Of a stretch of 64,000 nucleotides of DNA, positions 34,191-45,755 are shown one piece after another. The notes beneath the pieces are model-generated. The model did no database searches. It had not been told where the DNA came from and was given only the letters and a program-made list of their open reading frames with translations. This DNA comes from Isochrysis galbana (lineage: Eukaryota; Haptophyta; Isochrysidales; Isochrysidaceae), in assembly GCA_018136815.1 (NCBI GenBank), contig CM030932.1, positions 6,052,407 through 6,116,406 on the forward strand, in the 5' to 3' direction. A program made the translations under genes and the position numbers. Numbering within the stretch: the stretch's first letter is position 1; each line of letters opens with the position of its first letter.

Positions 34191-37100
34191 TCAGAAGAAC
34201 GTAGAGGGTGTATCGAGCAGAGAGACGAGGGTGCGATCCGATGGCGACAGGCGAGCGAAGGCCTCGGAGCGACAGCGAACGAAGGTAGGCGAGGCAAGGG
34301 CAGCGTGCGCAAATGCGTGGGAGCCAAACCACGGGGACCCGCGCGACGATCCCGACGAGTACCACCACTGCCCGAGGACGAAGACCGCGTGCTGCGGCCG
34401 CATCATTGGACCTGCAGGGTTGGCAACAGACGGGCGGGCTGAGACGGGCAAATGGGAGACATGAGCAATGGGGCCACTGTGCGAGGACGGTGCGAGACGA
34501 GGCGAGCGGCGCGGGGCCTGATGATCCGAGCCGGTGGTCTCGGATCCCACGGGAGCTTCGATCGCGTGCGACGTCGGCGGGGCTGAGACGGTCTGAGATT
34601 GTGATTCTGCAGCCCGCTTTCTCATCTGAGGCTTACGAAGAGGAGGGAAGGGGTGAGCATCATCATAGGCGGTGACGAGCGACTCGCAGCGGCGAAGCAG
34701 TTCGGCTAGCGGCTCCCATGTGGCCGCAGCTTTCGCGTAGCCACGCCATTTGACGAGGTACTGTCTGGAATCGCCTCGACCCTTGCGGTCAAGAAGTGTG
34801 CTTGGACGGGATCTTCATCTGTGAGGGTATAGTAGGGACGGAGGTTAGTCACATGCACCTCCTCGGAGAGGAGACGATTTTCTTGGTCGCGTAGTCGGTA
34901 GCGGCCAGCGCCAAGCGCCTCGGCAATGCGATATGGTCCGCTGTAGTGGTAGAGGAGCTTGTTGCGGAGTCCTGGAATCTTGCGAACCACCCTATCACCT
35001 GGAGCGAATTGGATGGGGGGAGAGTGAGTGCGTAGCGTGTCAGCGAGTGCGTCGGCTTGAGACTCTAAAGTTGCATCATAAGCTGCGGCCCACGCCGCCT
35101 TTAAACGACAATGCATTTTCCAAGCGTACGAGCGAATTTCCTGAGGTAACTCGGGAGATGGACCAGTCTCAGATGGATCAGAAAGCTGGGCAGGCAGGCG
35201 AAGCTCACGGCCATAGAGCAAGGCAGCAGGCGACATGCGGGTTATGCGATTGGCGGAAGCGCGCATGCTCATTAAAAAGAACGGGAGATGATCGACCCAA
35301 TGACCGCCGCCTTCATCGGTAGCACGAGCCATGTTGATCAAGGTCTGCTGAGCTCGTTCGACCAGGCCCACACTCTCGTGATGATGAGGTGTGCTTGGCC
35401 GCAAGTCGGTGCCGGTGCGCTCGAGGATGATCGAGGTAAGTTGACTAGCAAGGTTGCTGCCGGAGTCCGAGCGGAGTTGCCTTGGTACTCCGTGCCGAGA
35501 AACGACGTACGACATGAAGGCGTGAAGAGCGTCGGCACTCGAGGGGTCGCCGTTGTGAGGGGCCGCCTCGATCCAACGAGTGAGCGAGTCCACGAAAACG
35601 AGGAGCTTGTCGAAGCCTCGAGAGCCCTTGATGAAGTCGTGCGTAGGAGCCATCGAGACGACGTCGCAGAAGACGATGTCGAACGGATAGGCGCCGACCT
35701 GCGGTCCCTTGGGGTCTGCGAGGTGGCGGAAGGGTGGCTTAGCTAAAGTGCACTCGTGGCATTGGCGAACGTGCTCAGAGACGTCTGCGTTCATGCCAGG
35801 CCAAAAATATCGGTCTCGTAGAAGGCGCGCCATTCGGTTGTCGCCGAGGTGGCACAGGTGGTCGTGAAAGGCTTCGAGGTAGGCGCGGCGCATCGTCTTC
35901 GGCACGTAGAGGCAGAGCTTCTCGCCGTCTCTCGCCGGCACTCGTCGGTAGAGTAGTCCAGATCGCAACAGGCATCGAGAAGATTCGCGACTAAGCCAAC
36001 GCAAGCGACGATGGTCGAGGTCGGGGTTATGAGGAGCGGAAGAGAGAAAGCGGATGAGGTCGTGGCAGTCGGGGTCCTCGGCCTGTGCCTCTTTGAGCGC
36101 CTCGGCGTTAGGTGTACCGACGTCGAGGTAGGAGAGGTTGATAGAATCCCTGGTCGTAGAGGACATCCTGGACGATCGTTCGTCAGCTTGCAGACTGGAT
36201 GCCGTGGTGGTACGAGAACGAGAGGCGGCGACGGCTGGCGACTGATTATTCGATGCCGTGGTGGAGCGAGAGTTAGGGACGACGGCGGCTAGCAGCTGCC
36301 CACCCCCCTGCTTAGGAGCGGACGTCTCCGACGTCCCATCGTCTGCAGCCACCAAGCGTGACACGCCATCCGCGTCTTTGTGATTAGCGCCCGGCTTGTG
36401 CTCGACGGTGAAGCGATACTCGGACAACTTGAGCGCCCAGCGCATCAGACGCGACGCCGGCCCACCCTGGACGGTGTCCTTCATGGTGTGCAACCAACGG
36501 AGAGCTTGGTGATCGATGACGAGGCGGAAGTGCCGGCCCCAAAGGTACGGTCGCCAAGTGCGAATGCTTTCCAAGGCAGCAAGAAGCTCCACCTCGGTGG
36601 TGGTCCAATGACGCTCCGCGGCGGTGAGGCGGCGACCGTAATACGCAACGACATGCTCGTGTCCGTGGTCGTCAACCTGCGACAGGATTCCGCCGATACC
36701 CAGGGTACTGGCCGCGTCCGTTTTGACGATGACTCCTTGTCGTGACGAGGCGCAGCCAACACTGGCGTAGACGTGATGAGCTCGATGAGGCGACGGATCG
36801 CTGTCTGGCACTCAGGCGACTGAGAGACGGTAGCCACGTCGACGCCCGTACGAGTAAGGTCGGTGAGAGGGGCCGCGACGTGCGCGAAGCCCTTGATGAA
36901 CCGACGGTAGTACGAACAAAGGCCGAGAAACGAGCGAACCTTTTCGAGCGAATCGATGTGACGCGGATCGATCGAGCGTACCGCCTCGACTTTCTTGGGG
37001 TCCATCTCGAGACCACGACGAGACACGACGTGCCCGAGGTATTCGCCCTTGATAGCGAACAAGATGCACTTGGAGGCCTTGCATGAGAGACCAGCCCATC

Positions 37101-38675
37101 GGAGACGCTCGAGAACGAGATCGAGACGGTGAAGCATTTGCTCGAAGGAGGTGTCGATGCGTTCCTCAAGCGTGCTGCCTGTGCCCGTCGACCAAATTCC
37201 GATGTCGTCCAGGTACGGCATGCAAATCTCCCACGCGAGGCCCTGGAGCACCGCATCCATGAGACGACACATGTAGGAAGGGCCGGATTGGACGCCGAAC
37301 GGGAGGTAGTTGAACTCGTACTTCTGGCGATGGGTGCAGAACGCCGTGATGGGTTTGTCCTCCTCCTTGATAGGCAGACACCAGAAGCCGGAGGCGAGAT
37401 CGAGCAGGCAGAGAAACAAAGAATCTCGAGAGCCTTGGCCCCGAGATAGACGATCGATAGCTTCGACGGTGAGCGGGAGAGGACTATCCGAGATACGAAG
37501 CTTCGAGTTCGTGTCGCGATAATCGACACAGAAGCGAACGGATCCGTCCTTCTTGCCGACGAGGACGACCCGCGAAGCCCATGGCGAATTGGACTTACGA
37601 ATGATGCCTGCCGCCTCCATCTCGGCGACGTGCTTGTCGACGATGGCACGGCCCTCGTCGCCCATCTTGGACGGAGCGTGCCGGTGGGCTGTAGCACCGG
37701 GGAGGAGAGGCAGCTCGACCTCCATGACGTGCGTGTGCCGAGGGTTCTTCGGGTCGAGAGCGAACGCGTCGATATGCCGTGCCAGCAGGCAGCGTACGCG
37801 CTGGCAATATCTTTCGGCATTACGTGCGCGGCACCGTGAGCGGCGGCGCGTTGGAAAGCGAGATCGATAACGTACGAGAGGGTCTCGCCCTCCTTCAAGG
37901 AAGGGCGAGTGCGCGCGAGATGTATGAGCAAATCTTCAGCGGCCGGAATCAAAGTCAGGCACACTGAAAGCTGACAAAGCGGAACGACAGCGGAAACGGA
38001 AACGGGACTGCGAGTGACCGGAATGGACGGAGACGCGGCGGCCAAGGTGCGAACCATCTGAAAAGAACGGGACACGACGGCCGGAAGAGAGTCGGACGAG
38101 AATAGAGCGGGTCGAGAACGGAACAATCGGCGGAATGCGCGTTGCACGACGGAGGGTATGTTGGCGAACACCCCTTCGTCAGCTAAGGAAGATTCATCAA
38201 ACAAGCTAGTCGGTAGCGGTCGCCAACCCAATCGGGTTGGTGCAACCATCGTAGGCGGCGCGAGCCAACGGCGAACAGCGAGGGTGTAGGCCACCGTCCA
38301 TCCGGAGGGGCTAACCTCGCTAGCACGGCCAAGGCAGCTTAAAGGCGAGTCTCGAGGGAACGAATTGGCCAGTCCATCCAGGATTTGACTGGCGACAGCA
38401 GACGGATCGGCAGCGACGGAGCTCAAGGCAAGAATTAGCGTTGAGCGCTCGAAATCGAGAGCATTGAACGAATGATTCGAGAACGACGAGAGCGACGAAG
38501 GAGGTAGCGAACGAACGGCGAGAGAGAACGGGACTCCCGGAGTCGAGTCGTCCCCACCACATATGAGCAGATGAGGGTGACTCCGGATCGATTGAACGAC
38601 TGAAACGAAAACGCGAACTTCGGGAACGACGGGATCGCAACCTAGGGTAGTATCCCCAGGTTGGAACGACAACAA
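34191..38675 (-). mobile_element. Ty3/gypsy chromovirus pol: RT, RNase H, integrase, chromodomain; three frame breaks
   Basis: Order on the minus strand: N-terminal segment of unknown function (38675 to about 37790); reverse transcriptase (37725-36740) with 'KKDGSVRFCVDYRDTN', 'LPFGVQSGPSYMCRLM' and the catalytic 'YLDDIGIW'; RNase H (36740-36380; 'VKTDAASTLGIGG', 'TVEHKPGANHKDADGVSR'); integrase with zinc finger 'CHEC', core Asp of 'FCDVVS', 'LRSDSGSN' and 'ESVGLVERAQQ' (D, D, E); then a chromodomain 'QYLVKWRGYAKAATWEP' (about 34800-34690). Domains sit in alternating frames: shifts near 37785, 36738 and 34795. No aspartic protease DTG/DSG motif seen. The chromodomain identifies the chromovirus branch. 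Three breaks suggest an inactive copy or sequence errors. Confidence 0.9.
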
Positions 38676-38858
38676 GAAGGCTTTGCTCAGCCGTCCGAGG
38701 GACGGCGAGCTCGTAGATCGGAGAGGCGAAACGTTAGAGGTACGAAATGAAACGCGAACGGGAGTGACAGAAGTATCGAGAAGCGAAAGGGGTGGCGGTC
38801 CAGGCCGCCGAGGAATTGAGAAGTCAACGAAGCATATGGCGGCGGCCTCGCCTATTCC

Positions 38859-40640
38859 CTAACGGCGGTTGCGGCCGAGGACGACGAGACGACGAAGGTA
38901 GGCGCGGTGGGCGTCGGGGATCTCCGGCTCGCCCTCGCAAAGGAAGCGGATGAACGGCTGGCAGTAGTACGGCGAATGGGCGCCATCGCCTGTCCCATAT
39001 CGCCAATTGTCGGGGTGGTCGGGACGGGCCGTATCGTGATCGGGAGGAGCGGGGCGGAAGGCACAATAGGCACAGCCGGTGGCTGTGGTCCATACACCGC
39101 CCTCAGACGTAGGGCGCTGCGTGCGGGGCACCTTCATAGACGCGTCGGTCGGACGGGCCCTGGCGAATGAAGCAGCCAGGTCAGCGTGCCCACAGTAGCG
39201 TGACATCGGGTCGAAATCTACCTTAGCATTACGCCAAGATTCCAAATCCCATTTGGCGCCCTCGGGATGGCCGAGGTTGTCCGAAGGCGGCGCGCAGCGG
39301 CGGCTCTTTTGCGATGGCGGTGTGTCGAGAGGTGGGAGTCCACCCTCCAACTTGGGAGGCGGCTCCCTGGTGTGGTCGGTGCGTCCCTGGTGGGACCGAT
39401 CTCCATTGCGATTATTTCGAGTATCGGAGCCGCGGCCGCTTCCTGAGGTAGCGGCCGAGGGTTTGTCGCTTTTGTCCGGAGCTGGCTTCGAGGAACCCAG
39501 GCGGTCCTTAACCATCCGGACGACGTCGTCGATGTGGGCGATTGTGAGCGGACCGTCCGCCTGCTTGCTGCTCCGCGAAGCCTCAGCACGTGCCTGCTCC
39601 GCTGGAGCCAGCACCATGCGCGCGATCGAGATGCAAGACAGCGAGTGATGCGGCGCGTCTCCGGCGGCAACCGCCTCTATGCCTCGCTTCCACGCTTTGA
39701 GGAACTCGAACGAGTTCTCCGCTCCCCGTGCGCGGTCGCTTTCGTCGGCTTTGACGCAGGCGTCGAATCTCTCGTTGATTTCGTGCGTGAAGGCAGGGAA
39801 CTTGAAGACGTTAGCTGCCGTCACCGTCGGGTCATTCATTTTGCGAACGAAGGCGTCGGTCACGCGAGTGGCCAGAGTCACTAAGTCCTCGCCCTCCGAG
39901 CGCGTGGTGCAACGGTCCCATTCCGCGGACGCAGTCTCTTTGGCGAAACCTTTTGCCCCGGCGGCGAATGATTGGTCGCACTTTGCGATCAGCACGTCGG
40001 CATGCAAGCACGGGTTAGCGCAGAGAACCGAGTCCTTAACCGCATCGAGAACATAGGCCATGATGCGAGGATGGCCCTTCTTTGGATCGCGAGCGGCGAG
40101 GAGGAGGCCATTGAGAGCGTCCTGCCAGTCCACGCCCGAGGTGAGTGAGCCCTCGAGTGCGCGGATCAGTTGCATTCGAAATCCGTCCCAGGAAGCAGCA
40201 GCCTTGTTCGGATCGGTAGAGCGAAGGTCGGCGGGGAAGCGTAGCGACTGCAGGCTCTCGAGGCTAGACTTAGCATCGCGAGTGCCGCCCTTAGTGCGGA
40301 CGAACGTACGAGCGCGCACCCATTTCGTAAGAGTGCGAGTCGTATAGATGATGCGGGCATGCCAGGACTCACCAGAGGGGACCTCACGGGCCGCCATCAC
40401 CTGGTATTCGAGTGGGGCATTAGCGGAGTCGGAGTAGGCCTTGCCGTGGCGCCCATAGTGTCGTAGCCATTGTTCAAGAATGTCCGGCTCATCAGACAGG
40501 GCTGGGTCCGCGGGAGGAGTGGCGTGGCGCTTAGCGTGACGTCGACTCTCCCGGGTACCCTTATGGCCAGACTTAGACTTAGAGGCGTGGGGGCGGAGAG
40601 ATCGACGAGAGTTAGAGTGTAAACCTTCGGGGGCCATCAT
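38859..40640 (-). CDS. Chromovirus gag-like protein
   Basis: One open frame of about 590 residues from ATG 40640 (frame open to 40814). A basic, Ser-rich N-terminus is followed by a helical capsid-like region, 'DGFRMQLIRALEGSLTSGVDW', 'EWDRCTTRSEGEDLVTLATRV', then a Ser/Arg/Gly linker and a C-terminal region with scattered Cys/His (SRYCGHADL, GCAYCAFRP) but no canonical CCHC knuckle. Position immediately upstream of pol and lack of a host family support gag. Confidence 0.7.
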   Translation of the reverse strand: MMAPEGLHSNSRRSLRPHASKSKSGHKGTRESRRHAKRHATPPADPALSDEPDILEQWLRHYGRHGKAYSDSANAPLEYQVMAAREVPSGESWHARIIYTTRTLTKWVRARTFVRTKGGTRDAKSSLESLQSLRFPADLRSTDPNKAAASWDGFRMQLIRALEGSLTSGVDWQDALNGLLLAARDPKKGHPRIMAYVLDAVKDSVLCANPCLHADVLIAKCDQSFAAGAKGFAKETASAEWDRCTTRSEGEDLVTLATRVTDAFVRKMNDPTVTAANVFKFPAFTHEINERFDACVKADESDRARGAENSFEFLKAWKRGIEAVAAGDAPHHSLSCISIARMVLAPAEQARAEASRSSKQADGPLTIAHIDDVVRMVKDRLGSSKPAPDKSDKPSAATSGSGRGSDTRNNRNGDRSHQGRTDHTREPPPKLEGGLPPLDTPPSQKSRRCAPPSDNLGHPEGAKWDLESWRNAKVDFDPMSRYCGHADLAASFARARPTDASMKVPRTQRPTSEGGVWTTATGCAYCAFRPAPPDHDTARPDHPDNWRYGTGDGAHSPYYCQPFIRFLCEGEPEIPDAHRAYLRRLVVLGRNRR

Positions 40641-40814
40641 AGACGGCCGTCCCTCCCGAGTATTATAGCCTTTGGCGGCGGCGGCATAGTGGCCACCCTT
40701 GGCGCGGCGAGGCTTGCGGCGCGAGTCCGTAGACTCGGATGATCCATCGGAATCCGAATCGCTGGTCGACGAGGAGTTAGACGAACGCTGGCTGGAGACC
40801 GGAGACGAGCGCAA

Positions 40815-42190
40815 TGATCACAACCAACTCGGACTAAATCTAGACCATCGAGAACGCATCAAAACAGGCATCAAACAACGAGCGACGACGCGACGGCCCA
40901 TCATCAAAGCCTCAAACAAACTTGTGACGAAAACCCGCTCCCACGCGGTGCCCACGCGCTCTACTCGGACATGGTAGCCCCCGCGAGTCGGAGTCGATCC
41001 GAACGCTCGAACGCCGCTCGCCTCGTCGCATCGCTCGATCTCGACCGTCCTCGACCTCCACATGCCCGAATTACCCTTTGGGCTTCTCTCGACCACTCGC
41101 CCCTCAAATGTTTGGGCTTCCCCCATCCCTTTGGATGGGCTCGTCTCTCATCTCTCGGGGCCTCTGTCGCGTCGAGCGCTACCGGAGGGCTCTGAGCCAC
41201 TCCGTCGCGAGCGGCACCGGCGGCTAGCGCGGGGCTTTGGCCCTCCTCCCCGCCGGGAGTCGGGTGAATGAAATTCTGGACTGGGTCGAGCAACCCCATT
41301 TGGGTGTCTGGATTGAGGACGAACGGCGAACGAAGGGCGGTGGGGCGGCGAGGCGCTCCTAGCGGCCCTAGAGTGTTGGATTGTAAGAGATTGTTAGACG
41401 TTAGACCTACAAAGAACTCTTCCCTCAGGGAGGGAGCCTAGACTGCTTGAGTGCAGCGACGCAGCGAACAACGACGGACAACGATCCTGAGAACAACAGG
41501 ATGCACCGACTCACGAACACACCGGAATCATTCACCCAAACCAAGCAAATTATCAAGCAACCCCCCTCCCTCTCGGGTGTTGGTGGTATACGTAGCCTCT
41601 GGTGTGCTAGAGGTGTTGGGTGTGTTGTTGTCTATGTGAGTGTCCCTCTTGTCCGCCTACGCGGTTCCCTTGCATCGTCGCGGGCTCGCGTGTCCCGTGC
41701 GGTTGGGTTAGGGTGGTCGTCTGTCTTTCGTTGTGCTTCCGCTGGCCGCTGGGCTATGGGCTATGCGTCCCTATGAGCTTCTTGGTGCCCTTCGACTTGG
41801 CCGGAACAGTCACCGGCTCTTGGGTAGCAGAAAAAGGCGGGAGGACGGGCTTGGGCGAGGGCGAGCGCGACGACGGAGCGGACATGGCTGGGCGGATCGG
41901 GATGGATAGGCTGGGGCTGAGGGATTGGAGAGGTTTGGTATTGAGGTAGTGTTGAGAACGAGGGACGAGAACGGGAACGAGAACGAGAACGAGAGCGACG
42001 AACGAAGAACGACAGACGACAGACGGCTAGGGGCCGATGGACCGACGAGATGACACTACACTCACGTCAACACTCTCCACACTAACGTATCCGAACCCGT
42101 TGACAGATCAAACAAGGAAGAGAATGCCGACAAGAGAGCGACGGGGCGACGGACGATCCGACGGGGCGACAGTTACGCACAGGAATAAGG
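40815..42190. repeat. Region upstream of gag, repeat-rich
   Basis: 41316-41410 ('cggcgaacga', 'ggtggggcggcgag.cgctcctagcggccctag', 'acaaagaac') recurs at 61965-62065. 41490-41540 matches 32430-32480. No exact LTR pair could be matched to the 3' side. No host gene. Confidence 0.5.
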
Positions 42191-42214
42191 AGGGAATCTT
42201 TCGAAAACCCTTAA

Positions 42215-42251
42215 AAAAAAACATCTGAAGATTCTGGGCTACACACCTACT
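42215..42251 (-). mobile_element. 5'-truncated SINE copy with 20-bp target-site duplication
   Basis: The 37 bp equal the 3' end of the SINE at 15128-15369, including the T-tract (A-tract on plus). Exact direct repeats AATCTTTCGAAAACCCTTAA flank it at 42195-42214 and 42252-42271. Confidence 0.85.
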
Positions 42252-42349
42252 AATCTTTCGAAAACCCTTAAGTGATTTGATGAAGACCGAAGTAAAAATA
42301 ATAATAATCAATGTTATATCCTAGCCAACCCCACTAGCTAATTGGACAT

Positions 42350-42625
42350 AACGTCTCAGTCCCGGAATCCCGCCATGCCTGACGGGCCAGGTGTCCGAGT
42401 GATACCGGGGGGTGGGGGCACTGCCCCCTCCCCTCGATATTTGTCCTCCCCCCAGTGCATGCACCGGCCCCGCGCACCCCAGCGCGTCCTCTCCTCGAGT
42501 CCACGCTGGGGGAAAACCCCTTTCGGGTAAAAGCAACGCGGGGGGGGGGGGGCACTCGTGAGATAGGAGCCCAGAAGCGCTAATCTCCCTCGCTAGAGCG
42601 AGTGGCCGCGGCGAGCCGCGGCCCT
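42350..42625. repeat. Dispersed repeat, second copy at 48645-48895
   Basis: Common blocks 'gccaggtgtccgagtgata', 'tcctccccccagtgca', 'cccctttcgggtaaaa', 'cccagaagcgcta', 'cgagtggccgcgg'. Each contains a G-homopolymer of 10-13. Confidence 0.8.
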
Positions 42626-42765
42626 TCCCTCCTGGCTCTGGCGCCCCCGTCTTCTCTTACCCAAACGGGGCGAGAAGACACGTTTCTGCCGGAGGGGGGA
42701 GCTGCCGCTCCCCCCTCCCCTCCCTCTTCCCTTTTCCTCCTCTCTTCCCTGCGGCGGGGGCCCAT

Positions 42766-43170
42766 GGCGCGCGCCTGCGGCCCCTCTTCAGGTCCCCAGG
42801 TGGCCAGCAGGGGCCTGGGAGCGCAGCTCAGGGGGCAGGTGAGGCTGGGGCATGGCCCTGGCCCCTCCTGCCTCTCCCTCGCTGGCGCTCCGAGCCCCTG
42901 CGGGTCGACTGGAGCTGGCTGGGGGGTCCTGAACAGGGGGGCCCAGGGGGAGGAGGGGCTGGTCAGAGGGATGGGCTGGCCACGACAGGCCAGGGCGGGC
43001 GAGTCAGGCGTGCTTGTGGGGAGAGGAATGGGTCAGCATGGCAGTGTGCTCCTGGCAAGCCATCAGGCGTGCCAGGAGAGTGGGTGGTTCCTCCCCCATG
43101 GCAGGGGAGGAGTGGAGAGAGAGGGGGGCTCGTGCCCCCCCATGGGCGAACTAAGTATAAAATTAGTTGA
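42766..43170 (+). repeat. GC-rich repeat family 1 copy
   Basis: Same organisation as 18838-19300; ends with AACTAAGTATAAAATTAGTT (43149-43168). Confidence 0.85.
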
Positions 43171-43329
43171 AGACCGAAGTAAAATAGCGCCACGGTATAA
43201 TCCAACGGCCAACACCTGAGGGGGAATCAGGGTCACACAAGGGGGCGGTTCCTTGCACCGGCGATACCTGATCGCGCGACTTAGCCTAAAACGCGAGGAG
43301 CACGCAAGGAGGTGAGCCAGGTGAGGGGC

Positions 43330-43490
43330 AAGCAGGCGACAAAGGAGGCGATAAAGGAGGCGAGGGCAACAAGGGCGAATGGACGAATGTAGGACACTGC
43401 GACGGTGACTCGTGGCCAGCCTGCAAGGAGGGAACATAGAAACGCAAACAACTTCTAAAACAAAAAGGTCGATCGCGGATGCGACATCTA
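43330..43490. repeat. Dispersed repeat also at 55865-55985 and 62340-62430
   Basis: Shares 'acttctaaaacaaaaaggtc' and 'gatcgcggatgcgaca' and, upstream, GAGGCGATAAAGGAGGCGA-type short tandem units. Confidence 0.65.
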
Positions 43491-43760
43491 GGCGCTAGGC
43501 GCGCGCCGGCGAGTTCATACAATCCCTAATGGTCATCGCCATTCGATGCTCACTTTTCAGACTGGCATGTTTCGCGTTCACTTTTGTGTGGGTAGTGGTT
43601 AAAGTGTTTCGCCTGGTCGAATTTCATGAAGTGTGTGTTTCGCGGTCAAGGTCAACGTCAAATATTATTTATTTCAGTAACTTGTACGAGTAAGTAAAGG
43701 GTGAGCGTCATAGCAAGTAGCGAACACTAGCAGCCGGTGGTTCGGTGGTTCCTTGTCCCA

Positions 43761-44765
43761 ATGGCGTCCGTCCTCGGCTCTCCAGCTCTGCTCTGCTTAC
43801 TTCCATCGGTGCAGGCCGTGGCACGGAGCGTGGTGGTATATCATGTGCATTCACTTGGTCGCGGTGCGCTCCCGCTCAATATGAACACCGCTGACTTGCA
43901 CGGCGACATCTTCTTCGACCTGCGCTCTGCAATCAACCCATTGGAATGCCAACCGAACGAGACAAGAGGCTTCCGGCCCGACTGCCAGAATCCTGAGGTG
44001 CGAGGGCCGGAGCTGGTGGTGTCCAAGCTCAATATGACGTACTGGGGAGAGGACGGCCCGTACGGTCGGTGCAACATCTGCTCCGAGGCGGGGATTGACC
44101 CGCTCTCACACTTGCACTGCCAGCCTTTCGAATACTTCTGTACCTGCGGCTCGTTCGCTGAGCCATACGACTGCACGGATCAGCGCGCGGTCGGCGTGGA
44201 GAACATTTCAGTCGCACTCACCAAAATTGTGCCGCAGTGCAGCTGGGCACAGTGGATGGACGCGCCGTGGACATGCTGGCAGATTGCCGTTGCCCTTAAG
44301 ACTGGTGGGCTCTGGTACTCGACCAATCGAGCAGGGTGGTGTGATGCGCCTGATGCCGATCCCTCTACGTGCACGTGGCGTGCGGCTGTGCTCAAAATCG
44401 TCAATAAGAGCTGCTCGGACGAGATCATCTACGACTCACTAGAGTCCTACGACGCGGCGTACGGCTCCGGGTGCTTTGCAAAGTGTCCACCCCAGCAACA
44501 CCCAATTCCGCCGGCTGCCAAACGCGACACCTCCGACCCGTGCTGGATCTACTGCTACTTCGAGACCATCCTTGGACGGGAAGGAGTGCTGCCACATCGG
44601 CGACTGGGCGGCATGCCGATGAAGCTGGTGGAGACTGCGTTCGAGAAGCCATTTGCTGCTGTGGAAGACGGTGGATGCCCTGATTTGAAGGAATACCACA
44701 GAGGACAGGATATTGTCTCGCAGCTTGCTCCTTGGGCCACACGACCAGCACCTGCAGTACAATGA
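43761..44765 (+). CDS. Secreted cysteine-rich protein, unknown function
   Basis: Single exon, 334 residues. The ATG at 43761 yields a signal peptide (MASVLGSPALLCLLPSVQA); an upstream in-frame GTG is not used. The mature part has about 24 Cys, many in regular motifs (CNICSEAG, CQPFEYFCTCGSF, CSWAQWMDAPWTCW, CDAPDADPSTCTW, CFAKCP, CWIYCYF). Several N-glycosylation sequons (NET, NMT, NIS, NKS) are present, and there is no C-terminal membrane helix. 'CWIYCYF.T.LG' and the 'L.GMPM..L...F..PF......GCP' end look like a conserved family of secreted proteins in marine protists, but no function is known to me. Extracellular or lumenal location is inferred. Confidence 0.75.
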   Translation: MASVLGSPALLCLLPSVQAVARSVVVYHVHSLGRGALPLNMNTADLHGDIFFDLRSAINPLECQPNETRGFRPDCQNPEVRGPELVVSKLNMTYWGEDGPYGRCNICSEAGIDPLSHLHCQPFEYFCTCGSFAEPYDCTDQRAVGVENISVALTKIVPQCSWAQWMDAPWTCWQIAVALKTGGLWYSTNRAGWCDAPDADPSTCTWRAAVLKIVNKSCSDEIIYDSLESYDAAYGSGCFAKCPPQQHPIPPAAKRDTSDPCWIYCYFETILGREGVLPHRRLGGMPMKLVETAFEKPFAAVEDGGCPDLKEYHRGQDIVSQLAPWATRPAPAVQ

Positions 44766-44908
44766 TGGGCGGATGCAGGTGCATCACAACGGTGGTGTGT
44801 GACTTGCTATGAAATTTAGTTCTTGTGAAATATATGCAGCACTACCAACTACTACTACGTGCCACCCTTTGTCTTTGCTGGTTGCTAGGTGCTGCCAAGA
44901 CCAAGACG

Positions 44909-45430
44909 AACTAAGTTTATACTTGGTTCGCCCATGGGGGGGCACGAGCCCCCCCCTCTCTCCACTCCTCCCCTGCCTTGGGGAAGGAACCACCCATCCT
45001 CCTGGCATGCCTGATGGCTTGGCAGGAGCCCACTGCCCTGCTGACCCACTCTCTTCCCCACAGGCTCACCTGGTTCGCTCGTCCTGGTCCTGGCCCGGCG
45101 TGGCCAGCCCCCATTGCTCCAACCCCCCTTCCCCCCCGTGGTCGATAGGCAGACAGGTGCAGCGTGGGGGCCCGGGGCCCAGGAGAACCAGCGTGGGAGA
45201 GGCAGGGGAGGCCAGGCGCCCAGCCCCAGCCTCCTCTGCCCCCTGAGCTGGCCTCCCGGAGCCTCCCGGGGTCGTTAGAGGGTAGCTGCAGGCCTGCCGC
45301 AGGCGCGCCATTGCGCGTGCCACAGGAGAGAGGAGAGAGAGCGCCGAGAAGGGGGTGGGCGGAGCGAGAGCTCCGCTCACCGAAAAGTAGTAAGTCCCGC
45401 ACCTGTTTACAGGATTCAGGATAAGTCGGG
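44909..45430 (-). repeat. GC-rich repeat family 1 copy
   Basis: Starts with AACTAAGTTTATACTTGGTT (44909-44928) and continues as the inverse of 18838-19300, extended to the 'cctgtttacaggat' side. Confidence 0.85.
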
Positions 45431-45755
45431 CCTGAGGCCGCCGCCTGCCCGGTAGGTGCAGACACGGAGAGCATTGCCAGCCTGGTGCCTGGCTGGTGGC
45501 CGAGCTAGTGAGGCAAGCCCTGCAGCCGCAGGGCGGGGACTCACACGCCCGTGCCAGGACAACCCGAACCGGCCCGTCCACGTTCCCGGCCGACCCCATC
45601 ACAGCACGAACCCTCTCTCAATTCCAATTCCCTGCCTCCGCCCCATCCGACCGATGGTGCTCTCGCCCTGGCCCCCATCTGACACCCCCCCCCTCCTCTT
45701 CCCCCGTGCCCCCCTGAGTGGGCGCAAATAAATATAAATACTCCACGTCTGAACA

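Noticed and set aside
36672-37780. Second half of the 667-codon frame overlapping the reverse transcriptase
   Set aside because: The RT motifs are in another frame; this part is the out-of-frame continuation beyond a frameshift.
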